Shown one piece after another: positions 35,782 to 44,088 of a DNA stretch of 64,000 nt. Within the stretch, counting starts at the first letter, position 1. Each line of letters opens with the position of its first letter. The position numbers and the translations under genes are program-made. The stretch is from Lachnospiraceae bacterium UBA3273 (GTDB lineage Bacteria > Bacillota > Clostridia > Lachnospirales > Lachnospiraceae). The stretch spans positions 36,337 through 100,336 of the forward strand of contig DEUB01000068.1 in assembly GCA_002362385.1 (NCBI GenBank). The letters run 5' to 3'. A model generated the notes under the pieces. It did no database searches and was not told where the DNA came from. It worked only from the letters and a program-made list of their open reading frames with translations.

Positions 35782-36720
35782 ATGGCAAAAAAAAGAGTAG
35801 TGGTTTCATTGGGACATGAAGCATTAGGATATACCATATCCCAGCAGTGGGATGCGGTAAAGGATACGGCAAAGGCGTTGGCGGATTTAGTGGAGGCCGA
35901 TTATCAGCTGACTATTACGCACAGTAACGGCCCTCAGGTTTCCATGATCCATAAGGCGATGACGGAGCTTCGCAGGATCTATATTGACTACAGCCCGGCG
36001 CCTATGTGCGTATGCTCGGCAATGAGCCAGGGCTACGTGGGATACGATATCCAGAACTCCCTGCGGGCGGAGCTTTTGAGCAGAGGAATATCCATACCGG
36101 TAAGCACCATCTTAACCCAGGTAACGGTGGATCCTTATGACGAAGCCTTTTATGAACCCCAGAAGCTGATCGGACGTTATATGAGCGCTGAGGATGCGGA
36201 GGTAGAGGTTAAGAAGGGAAATTATGTGAAAGAAGAGCCGGGCAAGGGATTCAGGCGTATCGTGGCTGCTCCCAAGCCTATAGATATTGTGGAGATCGAA
36301 GCCATCAAGACGTTGGCGGATGCCGGTCAGGTGGTTATTGCCTGCGGCGGCGGCGGTATTCCCGTTATCGAGCAGAAGCATGCCTTAAAGGGCGCGTCAG
36401 CCGTTATTGAAAAAGACTGCATTGCCGGTAAGCTGGCAGCGGATCTGAAGGCGGACCAGCTGATCATTTTAACAGGTGTGGAGCAGGTTTACAAAAATTT
36501 TGAAAAAGAAGATCAGGAAGGCATTTCTTCCATGACGGTTGCAAAAGCAAAGGATTACATTGCCGAGGGGCAGTTCGGAGAAGGCGATATGCTGCCAAAG
36601 ATCGAAGCGGCCATTGATTATCTTGAGAAAGTGCCGGAGGGAAGCGTGCTCATCACTTCCATCCGGAAGGCGGCAAAGGCTGTTAAGGGAAAGACGGGAA
36701 CCGTCATTCATTTCGGTTAA
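35782..36720 (+). CDS. arcC: Carbamate kinase-like protein
   Basis: A 312-residue amino acid kinase-fold protein of carbamate kinase length; the reaction in the family makes ATP from carbamoyl phosphate. THSNGPQV near 48, CSAMSQGYVGYDIQNSL near 80, VIACGGGGIPV and LTGVEQVYKNF are family features. The N-terminal GGNAL signature is changed to LGHEAL, and HGNGPQ to HSNGPQ. No arcA, arcB or other carbamoyl transferase is nearby, so its pathway is unclear. I start at the ATG at 35782, since the upstream extension would overlap the promoter. A strong terminator lies 30 bases after the stop, inside the opposite gene. Confidence 0.85.
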   Translation: MAKKRVVVSLGHEALGYTISQQWDAVKDTAKALADLVEADYQLTITHSNGPQVSMIHKAMTELRRIYIDYSPAPMCVCSAMSQGYVGYDIQNSLRAELLSRGISIPVSTILTQVTVDPYDEAFYEPQKLIGRYMSAEDAEVEVKKGNYVKEEPGKGFRRIVAAPKPIDIVEIEAIKTLADAGQVVIACGGGGIPVIEQKHALKGASAVIEKDCIAGKLAADLKADQLIILTGVEQVYKNFEKEDQEGISSMTVAKAKDYIAEGQFGEGDMLPKIEAAIDYLEKVPEGSVLITSIRKAAKAVKGKTGTVIHFG

Positions 36721-39616
36721 CATTCAATTGCATAAGAGCTAAATCTTTTATAAAAGCTGAATCCTCCCCGGAGGCATTCAGCTTTTGATATGTAGTTTGG
36801 TAAAGGATTGTATTTCCGTCAGGGGAATATACGTTTATGGCAAAGTCCTCTATGGAGGAAAGAAGCCAGCAGGAGTTCATCCCCATGGGGAGCAGAAGCC
36901 GTCCGTTCTTTACGGCGCAGGATGTCAGACTGCCCTCAAAGCGGTTACCCTCCGTATCGGACCAGGTAAGGATCAAAAGGGAGCCTTCAGGGATTTTGGC
37001 AGTATCTGAAAACTCTAAATAAAGAAAATCATAGTCAGCGCCTTCAAATCTGTCAGGCAGATCGTGTTCCTTAAGGCGTCTTTCGGCATCGGCAATGAAG
37101 ATTTCCGAAAGGGAGTCCATGGAAGCGCCAAAGGAATCCGGACTTAAGCCAAAATCCGTTGCAGGGGCTGCGAGGCGGTAATCATCGCCCTCATAAATAT
37201 CGGTAACATTGGCATCATAAAGAGCGTTATATAAGGAGGAGGGATAAAATGCCCCGTCTTTTGCACAGTAGACATATCCCGCATCCAACATAAAGCGGAA
37301 AATATAGTAACTGTTTTCGGGCTGGATATCGAAAACTACCGGAAGATTTTGGGATGCCGCATCCCATATTTCTTTTTGGGCTTCGTAGCTTCTGGCAACA
37401 GGAATATAGCCTGTGGCAGAGCAGCGGACGCCTAAATAGTCATAAAATCCCTGACCGTCTAAAGCCATGTAAGCCGTGTCCTCATAAAGCGCATTACATT
37501 TTTCCGTTACGGAAGCGTAATCGGTAATATAGTGAAGCTGGTCGGAAACCATAAAACCGGAGCCTAAAAGCTTTTGATACTTTTCGGGAAGGCCGGTATC
37601 CTCTGATTTCAAGAAGGTTTCCGGCACCTCGTAACGGGAATAGAGCTTAGCAGCGTCGTCCATGACCATTTGGCTCTCCCCGTCGGGATAAACCCACAGA
37701 TCGGGATTTTTTGTAAAGGAGACCTGGGCGTAGATCATCATGGGAAGGGCAAAGCAGACGCCGATCAAGACAGTCCGGGCAGAGCGTCCGGGCAGCGCCT
37801 TGCCGCAGCGGATCAACAGAACCGGCAAAAAAATACCTGTAACGGCTATGAGTATACCGGCGGTGCGGGAAAGGACCCTGCCCGTATCGGCACGAACAAG
37901 GGTATAAGTGTAGGAAATCATCAGGGTAAGGGCGCCCGCAATAAAGAAAAGAGCGGATTTACGCAAAGCGCGGCTTTTTGCCACATGATAAAAGCAGTAG
38001 ATAAAAACCCAGACTCCCGCTATGGGAAGCAGGAAGCGGAAGGTCAGATACATGGCCTGACGTAAACCAGAAAAGGCCGTTAAATAGGGCATAAAAGCGT
38101 CCGGAGGCGTCTGTAAAAGCAGAGGGATCCCGTCTGCCATCACAGTCTGGGAGGAGTAGGTTAAAGTATGGCGCAGCATCCTGAACAGAAGAGGAGAGGA
38201 TTCCGCTACAATGATGAGTAAGATTCCCCACGCAATATAGAAAAGAGGATTTTTCAGGTAACTTTTAAAATCGCCGCTTTTTATAAAAGAAATAGATTGG
38301 TATATGCCAAGAGGAAGGGTTCCTATTAATAATGCCGCTCCGAACAGGGGATAATATAAACCGCTTAAAAAGCAGGAGAAGATCCAAAGCCACAGCCAGA
38401 GGTTTTTTTTCTTTAAAAGCTCCGGCAGGGTCAAAAGAAGCAGTACCGGAAGAACCATATACTGTCTGTTATAACAGGGGAGGGTAAAAAATACCGCAAA
38501 AGCCGTTGCATAGGCTCCTCCTACATGGCGGCAGATCAGGTACATGGTAACGATACAGAAAATAACCATTGTTATGGAAATGGCGGGAGAGTAATCCGTT
38601 ACGGTATTTCCAAGCCACAGATTCTGGAAAAATCCGTTTACAAAAGGAAACAGGCCGGAAACGGGCGTGTATTCTTTATAAAGGCTCTGGCCGAAATCAA
38701 AAACCTGGTTCCAGGGAATCATCTGCTCCCCGTGATGGTGCTGGTCCGGCTGGGCGTACATGGGCGCAGCACAGAAGGAATGGTAAACAAAGATCAGGAC
38801 AGGAGTTATGGAACCAATAAAATAACTATCGTTTTTGTTCCAGAAGCGGACGGCCTGTCTGATCAGCAAAATGGCGGAGACCAGAATAAATACAAAAAAG
38901 AATACGGTATAGCCCAGAGCGTAAGGGACCCGGATCAGATTTCCCTGATACAGGTAATCGTCTACCAGCCAGATAGTCAGAAGTCCCGGCAGGAAGCATT
39001 GCAGAATCAGGATCAGACGGTTCCCAAAATTTGCGCTCCTTTTTTTCTTTTCAAACAAAAGAAGAGCCGCCGAGAGAGTAAGGCCTGTCAAAGTGCTGAA
39101 AGCATATAAAACCCCGGAAGAAATTTTGATGTCGTCCCACAGCTGAACCAAAACGGTAAGCAGGGCCGTAAGAGCATAATAGGACAGGGCAAAGATCAAC
39201 AGGATCCTGCCGGTTTCTTTTTTACAGAAAAAATGGCAGAGTATAAAAATAAGCAGTCCCATAAATAAGGGGAAGCTGAATTTCTGAAAAATAATCAGAT
39301 AAAAGAGAAAGGGAAATACCAGAATGCCTCCGAAAATGGGAAAACGATATTGGGAAAGTTTTATTTTTTCGGAGTCTTCTGCAGCCCGTTTTTCTTTTAT
39401 TATTTTAGTATAAAGGAAAAGCGTAAGGAGCAAAAGAAAAGCTCCCGTAAAGAGAATGAGCCAGAACAGCTGCAATTCCCCGGATTTATTGAGACCGGAT
39501 GCGGAAACATTTTCCAGGATAATGTCCGTAAAAGCCTGATGTCCGCCTCCAAACAAAGGGAGGAGCATATATACGGCAATAGCGGCTATTAAAATAAGCA
39601 GAAATAAAATGATCAT
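36704..39616 (-). CDS. Large multi-pass membrane protein, GT-C-like
   Basis: A 970-residue protein with about 17 hydrophobic segments in the first 650 residues and a soluble, probably outside, C-terminal domain of about 300 residues. The overall build resembles polytopic GT-C glycosyltransferases or polymerases, but I do not recognise a family or a clear DXD in the first loop (HQAFTDIILENVS). GGAG lies before the ATG. It is divergent from the membrane protein at 39849, with separate promoters in between. Its stop overlaps the convergent arcC-like gene by 17 bases, past a strong hairpin, so the last few codons may not be present in all transcripts. Confidence 0.72.
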   Translation of the reverse strand: MIILFLLILIAAIAVYMLLPLFGGGHQAFTDIILENVSASGLNKSGELQLFWLILFTGAFLLLLTLFLYTKIIKEKRAAEDSEKIKLSQYRFPIFGGILVFPFLFYLIIFQKFSFPLFMGLLIFILCHFFCKKETGRILLIFALSYYALTALLTVLVQLWDDIKISSGVLYAFSTLTGLTLSAALLLFEKKKRSANFGNRLILILQCFLPGLLTIWLVDDYLYQGNLIRVPYALGYTVFFFVFILVSAILLIRQAVRFWNKNDSYFIGSITPVLIFVYHSFCAAPMYAQPDQHHHGEQMIPWNQVFDFGQSLYKEYTPVSGLFPFVNGFFQNLWLGNTVTDYSPAISITMVIFCIVTMYLICRHVGGAYATAFAVFFTLPCYNRQYMVLPVLLLLTLPELLKKKNLWLWLWIFSCFLSGLYYPLFGAALLIGTLPLGIYQSISFIKSGDFKSYLKNPLFYIAWGILLIIVAESSPLLFRMLRHTLTYSSQTVMADGIPLLLQTPPDAFMPYLTAFSGLRQAMYLTFRFLLPIAGVWVFIYCFYHVAKSRALRKSALFFIAGALTLMISYTYTLVRADTGRVLSRTAGILIAVTGIFLPVLLIRCGKALPGRSARTVLIGVCFALPMMIYAQVSFTKNPDLWVYPDGESQMVMDDAAKLYSRYEVPETFLKSEDTGLPEKYQKLLGSGFMVSDQLHYITDYASVTEKCNALYEDTAYMALDGQGFYDYLGVRCSATGYIPVARSYEAQKEIWDAASQNLPVVFDIQPENSYYIFRFMLDAGYVYCAKDGAFYPSSLYNALYDANVTDIYEGDDYRLAAPATDFGLSPDSFGASMDSLSEIFIADAERRLKEHDLPDRFEGADYDFLYLEFSDTAKIPEGSLLILTWSDTEGNRFEGSLTSCAVKNGRLLLPMGMNSCWLLSSIEDFAINVYSPDGNTILYQTTYQKLNASGEDSAFIKDLALMQLNVNRNE
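36752..36786. terminator. Strong hairpin after the arcC-like gene, inside opposing gene end
   Basis: AAAAGCTGAAT (36752-36762) pairs perfectly with ATTCAGCTTTT (36776-36786), and the inner CCTCC/GGAGG extends the stem around a CC loop. It ends in four T on both strands. It is placed to stop the arcC-like transcript, yet it lies within the last codons of the minus-strand gene at 36704. Confidence 0.85.
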
Positions 39617-39712
39617 GGAATTCTCCTTTAATATTTCCGCAGGGCATGTCCGAAATCAAGAATGTATCTTCGAAATGCATGAACCTATGCGGAAAATTCA
39701 ACTATATTATGT

Positions 39713-39741
39713 ATTTTAATATAGACAGAACAAAACCGCAA
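39713..39741 (-). promoter_or_regulatory. Putative promoter for the 970-residue membrane protein
   Basis: On the minus strand TTGCGG (plus 39736-39741) and TAAAAT (plus 39713-39718) with a 17-bp spacer, about 100 bp before the start. Confidence 0.6.
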
Positions 39742-39765
39742 TAAGTCTTTCATAGGCAAGTTTCA

Positions 39766-39794
39766 TTGACAAAAATAATAGAAAAAGATAACAT
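39766..39794 (+). promoter_or_regulatory. Sigma-A promoter for the membrane protein at 39849
   Basis: Perfect TTGACA at 39766-39771 and TAACAT at 39789-39794 with a 17-bp spacer, about 55 bp before the ATG. It is one of the strongest promoter matches in the window. Confidence 0.75.
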
Positions 39795-39848
39795 ATTCTT
39801 AATAATATCTCCGGTAAAATCCGGGGGAGAGGTCAAGGACTCGGAAGA

Positions 39849-41444
39849 ATGAAAATATTTTCCCATATAAAAACTGACAAGCTGTTAAAATACGGGGCCA
39901 TGGCTCTTACGGGGGCAACGTTGCTCTGCCTGATCCTGTATTTTGTGATTTTTCCCGATAACCTGATGCATTCAGATATGGCGGCTGAGGTTATTCTTTC
40001 AAAGCTTTTGGCTGACGAAGGGCGTCTGTTGTCAACGAACTGGTTTTATTCCACGGAAATAAGGATCGTTTATACCCATCTCATTATGACACCCTTATTC
40101 TGGTTTATTTCCGATTATGGAACGGTTAAACTGCTTTCCATTATCATTTTTGATCTGCTTTTAGGGGCGGCGTTTTATTTTACCGCAAAGGAATTTGAGC
40201 TAAAGGGCGCAAATCTGTGGATTTCCATGGCTCTGCTTTTTGCGCCTCTGTCCAACGAATATCTGGATATGATGTTTTTGGGATGCTTTTATACTTCCCA
40301 GGTAATCTGTACCTATCTGGTTTTAAAGTTCTTTTATAAGGAAAAGCCTGCGCGGCCCGTTGCGGGCATGATAAAATTTGGCCTGCTGTCTCTTGGGGCA
40401 TTGATCTTGGGACTGTCGGGACTGCGGTATCTGGCCAGCCTTTATCTGCCATTGGTAGCAGCTGTTATTTTTTCTTATGGATTTGACGGCAAAGAGGAAC
40501 GCCATGGCAGCCTGTTTTCCAAATTCCTGCTTTCCCTTTTTATGATGGGATTTGCGGGCATCGGTTTCCTCATTAACAAGTTTTATCTGGCAGCACATTA
40601 CAGCTTTGACAATACTTCGGGAGTCAGCTTTGTCCCTCTTTCTGAAGTCCCGGACCGTTTTATGGCTTCTCTTAAGATGATGCTGGAGTTTTTCGGCTAC
40701 AGGGAGCTTCCCGTTGTTACGCCCTTAGGAATGGTAAATGCAGTGAAATTTGCTTTTTTTCTGTTCATGATCTACGTGGTCTGGTATCTGACAAAACACA
40801 GATATGAACTGCTGGATAAAAAAGAACGACTGTTTTTATATTATTTTTATGCCTGCTTTCTGCTGAACTGGTACATGCTGGTATTTACGGATGTGTTACA
40901 GCAGTACCGCTATTGGATTCCGGTGTATATAACGGGTGTTTTGCTGGTAGGGATCTATTTTAAGAAGGGGAAGTCCAAAACGGAATATTTCAAACCGGCG
41001 CTGGCGGTTCTGGCTGTCGTTACGGTTTTGTCATCCCTTTACGGAGAACTCTGGCAGGATACCAAGTATAATGATTGTGAGAAACGCTACGGTTATATGG
41101 AATTTCTTCTGGAAAACCGGTATACTTTTGGTTATGCCACCTTCTGGAATTCCAGTGTGACGGAGTATTTATCAAACGGAGAGATTCATGTAGGCAATCT
41201 GGGAGGTAAAGACGGCGTGTCGGCCCCTTATGAATGGCTCAGCCCCAAATATTATTATAAGGAGGGGTATCATACGGGCAAAACCTTCCTTTTGCTGGCA
41301 AGAACGGAGGAGCCTGCTCTTTTTAACGGGGATATTACCGTGATGCAGGATGCGGTAAAGGTTTATGAGGATGATTACTATGTGATCTATGAGGGCGAAG
41401 GGATGTATCTGTTTTCCGGAAAAGACGGCGAAGGAAGTCAGTGA
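39849..41444 (+). CDS. Multi-pass membrane protein, GT-C-like
   Basis: A 531-residue protein with about ten helices and a short soluble C-terminal region. The first loop, NLMHSDMAAEVILSKLL (about 37-53), has acidic residues placed like those of GT-C glycosyltransferases, which use polyprenyl-phosphate sugars outside the membrane. I infer a glycan modification role, but no specific family is recognised. The start follows a well-formed promoter, and GGGGGAGAGG lies a little upstream. The gene after it begins beyond a tandem repeat. Confidence 0.72.
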   Translation: MKIFSHIKTDKLLKYGAMALTGATLLCLILYFVIFPDNLMHSDMAAEVILSKLLADEGRLLSTNWFYSTEIRIVYTHLIMTPLFWFISDYGTVKLLSIIIFDLLLGAAFYFTAKEFELKGANLWISMALLFAPLSNEYLDMMFLGCFYTSQVICTYLVLKFFYKEKPARPVAGMIKFGLLSLGALILGLSGLRYLASLYLPLVAAVIFSYGFDGKEERHGSLFSKFLLSLFMMGFAGIGFLINKFYLAAHYSFDNTSGVSFVPLSEVPDRFMASLKMMLEFFGYRELPVVTPLGMVNAVKFAFFLFMIYVVWYLTKHRYELLDKKERLFLYYFYACFLLNWYMLVFTDVLQQYRYWIPVYITGVLLVGIYFKKGKSKTEYFKPALAVLAVVTVLSSLYGELWQDTKYNDCEKRYGYMEFLLENRYTFGYATFWNSSVTEYLSNGEIHVGNLGGKDGVSAPYEWLSPKYYYKEGYHTGKTFLLLARTEEPALFNGDITVMQDAVKVYEDDYYVIYEGEGMYLFSGKDGEGSQ

Positions 41445-41459
41445 CGGGATAAACAGATG

Positions 41460-41544
41460 AGATAATTAAAACAATAAGATAATTGAGACAATAAGATAAT
41501 TAGGACAATAAGATAATTAGAATAATAAGATAATATATCATTGG
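41460..41544. repeat. 17-bp tandem repeat, four full copies plus one degenerate
   Basis: The unit AGATAATT(n)AGACAATA of 17 bp starts at 41460, 41477, 41494 and 41511, with a weak fifth copy at 41528. Copies differ at two to four positions. It fills most of the gap between the membrane protein and the CgeB-like gene and is very AT-rich. No spacers are present, so it is not CRISPR. Confidence 0.9.
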
Positions 41545-41600
41545 TAATAGGACAATGGGTTGATCATATGATGAACGTGATGAACGGGGATGAGTCAGAG

Positions 41601-42797
41601 ATGGGAAAGATACAGCGGATTATTATGTTTAAAGGGGATATCGAGACCACGGCTTATTTTTCCATGCAGATGGAGAAAACCTTTCATGAGCTGGGGTATG
41701 AGACTTTCTTTTACGATTATCGGGACGTGGCAAAAAGCGTTAAGGAGCTTCTTCTTTTCTTAAGGAAAGGGTCGACGGCGGTTGTAACCTTTAATTATCA
41801 CGGTTTGTGTGGAGACAGCGAGGTGTTTTATGACAAGGAACAGGGCGGTTATATCTGGAATGATTTTGACGTGCCCTGTATCAATATTGTGGTAGACCAC
41901 CCCTTTTATTACCATCGGTTTTTTGAGAATCTGCCGAAACGGTATATCCATGTCAGCATTGACAAAAATCATGAAAAATATATGGAAGAGTATTTTCCGG
42001 ATATTGAGAGGGGGCCTTTTCTTCCTTTGGGGGGTACGAGCCTTGCGCCGAAGGGGAACTATAAGCCCATCAGTGAGCGTTCCATGGATATTGTCTTTAC
42101 GGGAAACTATGTACGGCCGGAAAATTTCTGCGTCTATATAGAACGGGCGGGGGAGGAATATACACAGTTTTACATGGGCATTCTGGAGGAACTGAAAAAA
42201 GACCCGTCCAGGCTGTTGGAGGATGTGGCAAGGGAGCATATCATAAAAGAGATTCCGGATGTTACTCATGATGAGATAAAGGAAACCCTGGGAAATATGA
42301 TCTTTCTGGATATGTACATACGCTTTTATTTCAGGGGAGAGGCGGTGCGTATACTGGCTGAGGCTGGATTTAAGGTCCATGTATTCGGGAACGGCTGGGA
42401 GGAGCTGGAATGCGTCAGGAAAGAAAATATCCTGATAGGAGGAAGCCTGGATTCTTTAGGCTGCCTTGAGAAAATAGCCGACGGGAAAATATCCTTAAAT
42501 GTCATGCCCTGGTTTAAGGCGGGCAGTCATGACAGGATCTTTAATTCCATGCTAAACGGCGCAGTATGCCTGACGGACAGCTCCGACTATCTTGATGAAT
42601 ATTTAAGGCATGGGGAGAACGCGCTTGTTTATGACTTGAAAAATTTGGAGGAGCTTCCTGAACTGGCGGAGAAATTTTTGGGAAACCCCGAAAAGATGCA
42701 GGCCGTTGCGGATGCAGGCTTTCAAATGGCGGGGAAATATCATACGTGGAAGGACCGTGCGATGGAAATTCACAGGCTTTTACAGACAATGAATTGA
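41601..42797 (+). CDS. CgeB/DUF3880-like glycosyltransferase
   Basis: A protein of about 398 residues with a GT-B fold of the CgeB type. The N-terminal half has FKGDIETT, FNYHGL and VDHPFYYHRFF; the C-terminal half has FGNGWEE, LNVMPWFKAGSHDRIFNSML and LTDSSDYLDEY, the usual nucleotide-sugar site and the sequence after it. CgeB glycosylates spore crust or surface protein in Bacillus. The start is uncertain: the ATG at 41601 has GGGGA ten bases upstream, while in-frame ATGs at 41568, 41571 and 41580 have no ribosome site. Tandem repeats precede it. The acceptor is unknown. Confidence 0.85.
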   Translation: MGKIQRIIMFKGDIETTAYFSMQMEKTFHELGYETFFYDYRDVAKSVKELLLFLRKGSTAVVTFNYHGLCGDSEVFYDKEQGGYIWNDFDVPCINIVVDHPFYYHRFFENLPKRYIHVSIDKNHEKYMEEYFPDIERGPFLPLGGTSLAPKGNYKPISERSMDIVFTGNYVRPENFCVYIERAGEEYTQFYMGILEELKKDPSRLLEDVAREHIIKEIPDVTHDEIKETLGNMIFLDMYIRFYFRGEAVRILAEAGFKVHVFGNGWEELECVRKENILIGGSLDSLGCLEKIADGKISLNVMPWFKAGSHDRIFNSMLNGAVCLTDSSDYLDEYLRHGENALVYDLKNLEELPELAEKFLGNPEKMQAVADAGFQMAGKYHTWKDRAMEIHRLLQTMN

Positions 42798-42823
42798 AAT
42801 TGTGAGCCGGCCTGTGCTAAAAT
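42794..42823 (+). promoter_or_regulatory. Putative promoter for the response regulator
   Basis: TTGAAA at 42794-42799 and TAAAAT at 42818-42823 with an 18-bp spacer. It overlaps the stop codon of the preceding gene. Confidence 0.6.
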
Positions 42824-42872
42824 AACCCTACGGTACAAAAGAGAAGAATGCGAGAATAAGGGGGAATTGACG

Positions 42873-43262
42873 TTGAGTGAAATGAAAAGAGTATTGGTAG
42901 TAGATGATGACCAGAATATGCTGCAGCTGTTATATGCGTTTTTAAGGGATTCCTATCAGGTAATTATGGCGGACAACGGGAAAGCGGCGCTTGAAAGCCT
43001 GCGCTCCCATAAAGTGGATCTGGTACTGTTAGATTATCTTATGCCGGGGATGAACGGTAAGGAGACTCTGGAGGAGATCCGGGGGGATGAGGAGTTGAAG
43101 GATCTGCCGGTGTTCTTTTTGACGGGGGTTTCCGACAGCACAAAGATTTCCGAGTGTTTGAAGTTAGATCCGATCGGTTATATTTTGAAGCCTATCGGGA
43201 AGTTTTCGCTGCTGGCTAAGATACGGGCTTATTTTGAAGAGGTGGAATTGGATTCGTTGTGA
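42873..43262 (+). CDS. Receiver-only response regulator
   Basis: A CheY-like single REC domain of about 129 residues with no output domain. VVDDD near 9-13 is the acidic pocket, LVLLDYLMPGMNG places the phosphoacceptor Asp near 51, FLTGVS gives the Thr and LKPIG the Lys. AAGGGGG lies eight bases before the TTG at 42873, so I take that start over TTG 42867 and ATG 42882. It converges with the hybrid kinase at 44089 and may be a phosphorelay partner of it. Confidence 0.88.
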   Translation: MSEMKRVLVVDDDQNMLQLLYAFLRDSYQVIMADNGKAALESLRSHKVDLVLLDYLMPGMNGKETLEEIRGDEELKDLPVFFLTGVSDSTKISECLKLDPIGYILKPIGKFSLLAKIRAYFEEVELDSL

Positions 43263-43270
43263 TTTGGTGG

Positions 43271-43672
43271 AAGTTTTAGGAGGAGAGGGCGACTTCTTTA
43301 GAGCGTTGGGGCTGCATGTTGGGAAGGGCTTTGGGCATACGGGGCCGGGCGCACGGCGGTAAGAAGTCTTTCTGTTTTTTGTAATCGTACTGTAAATGTT
43401 GTTTTTTCTAACAGCCCGCATTCGGGTATTGTCGCAGCTTGCGGGTCGCCGTTTATGTGCGGCATAAATGCCGCAAACGGCTGAATTGCCATAAATGGCA
43501 ATTCCCCCTTTGTCCTTCGGCGGTCTGTAAGAAAAAATAACATTTGCAGTATGGGGATTACAAAAACAGAAAGCTTTTACCGCCGTGCGCCCGGCCCCGT
43601 ATGCCCAAAGCCCTTCCCAACATGCAGCCCCCAACACTCTAAAGAAGCCGCCCTCTCTCTCCTAAGAACTTC
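43271..43672. repeat. Giant imperfect palindrome, about 402 bp
   Basis: The sequence at 43271-43386 (116 bp) is the near-perfect inverted complement of 43556-43672. The arms continue inward with 43387-43414 against 43525-43555. The 110-nt apex holds smaller hairpins, including CCGTT/AACGG with TGCGGCA/TGCCGCA (43449-43480) and TTGCCAT/ATGGCAA (43486-43501). It starts nine bases after the regulator stop. No ORF in it looks coding. It could be a very large terminator, a MITE-like element or a structured RNA. Confidence 0.9.
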
Positions 43673-43828
43673 TTTTAGTGTCTGTAGCTGCTAAGAGGTG
43701 CGTTGAAGTTTTTGGGCTGAAAAGTAATCCCTAATAAGACACATCTTATGCCATTTCTAAGAGAAGCAGAAGTGCTTTTTAAAGATGTATTTCTTTTATG
43801 TAATAAAATACACCCAAGCTTACCAAAA
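43673..43828. other. AT-rich spacer between two giant palindromes
   Basis: 156 bp with no coding frame, ribosome site or strong promoter that I can support. Confidence 0.6.
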
Positions 43829-44072
43829 GATAAGAAAACGGGGCTGGAAAGCAGCGGGGTTATAAATAAAAAGGGCTATGCCGTCAAAAAATGTATTTAA
43901 TTGAAGGAACCCTAACAAGAACATCGGCACTTAGATTGCGTATTTTGCAATCTTACGTGCCGCTATGTTCTTGTCGGAGCGCAAGCGCGTTCCTGAAATA
44001 AATACAGTTTTTTGTAAGGCATAGCCCTTTTTATTTATAACCCCGCTGTTTTCCAGCCCCGTTTTCTTATCT
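43829..44072. repeat. Second giant palindrome, about 244 bp
   Basis: The left arm 43829-43910 and right arm 43989-44072 are inverted complements with few mismatches. The pairing continues in the centre: ACAAGAACAT 43915-43924 with ATGTTCTTGT 43965-43974, CGGCAC with GTGCCG, and TTAGATTGC with GCAATCTTA. It ends 16 bases before the stop of the opposing histidine kinase gene. The arms differ in sequence from those of the palindrome at 43271. Confidence 0.9.
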
Positions 44073-44088
44073 TATCTTTCCAACACAA

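Noticed and set aside
41460..41544. Possible CRISPR array
   Set aside because: The copies of the 17-bp unit are head-to-tail with no spacers, and no cas genes are in the window.
43164..43637. 157-residue minus-strand frame in the first palindrome
   Set aside because: The palindrome itself explains the open frame; no homology or start signal is seen.
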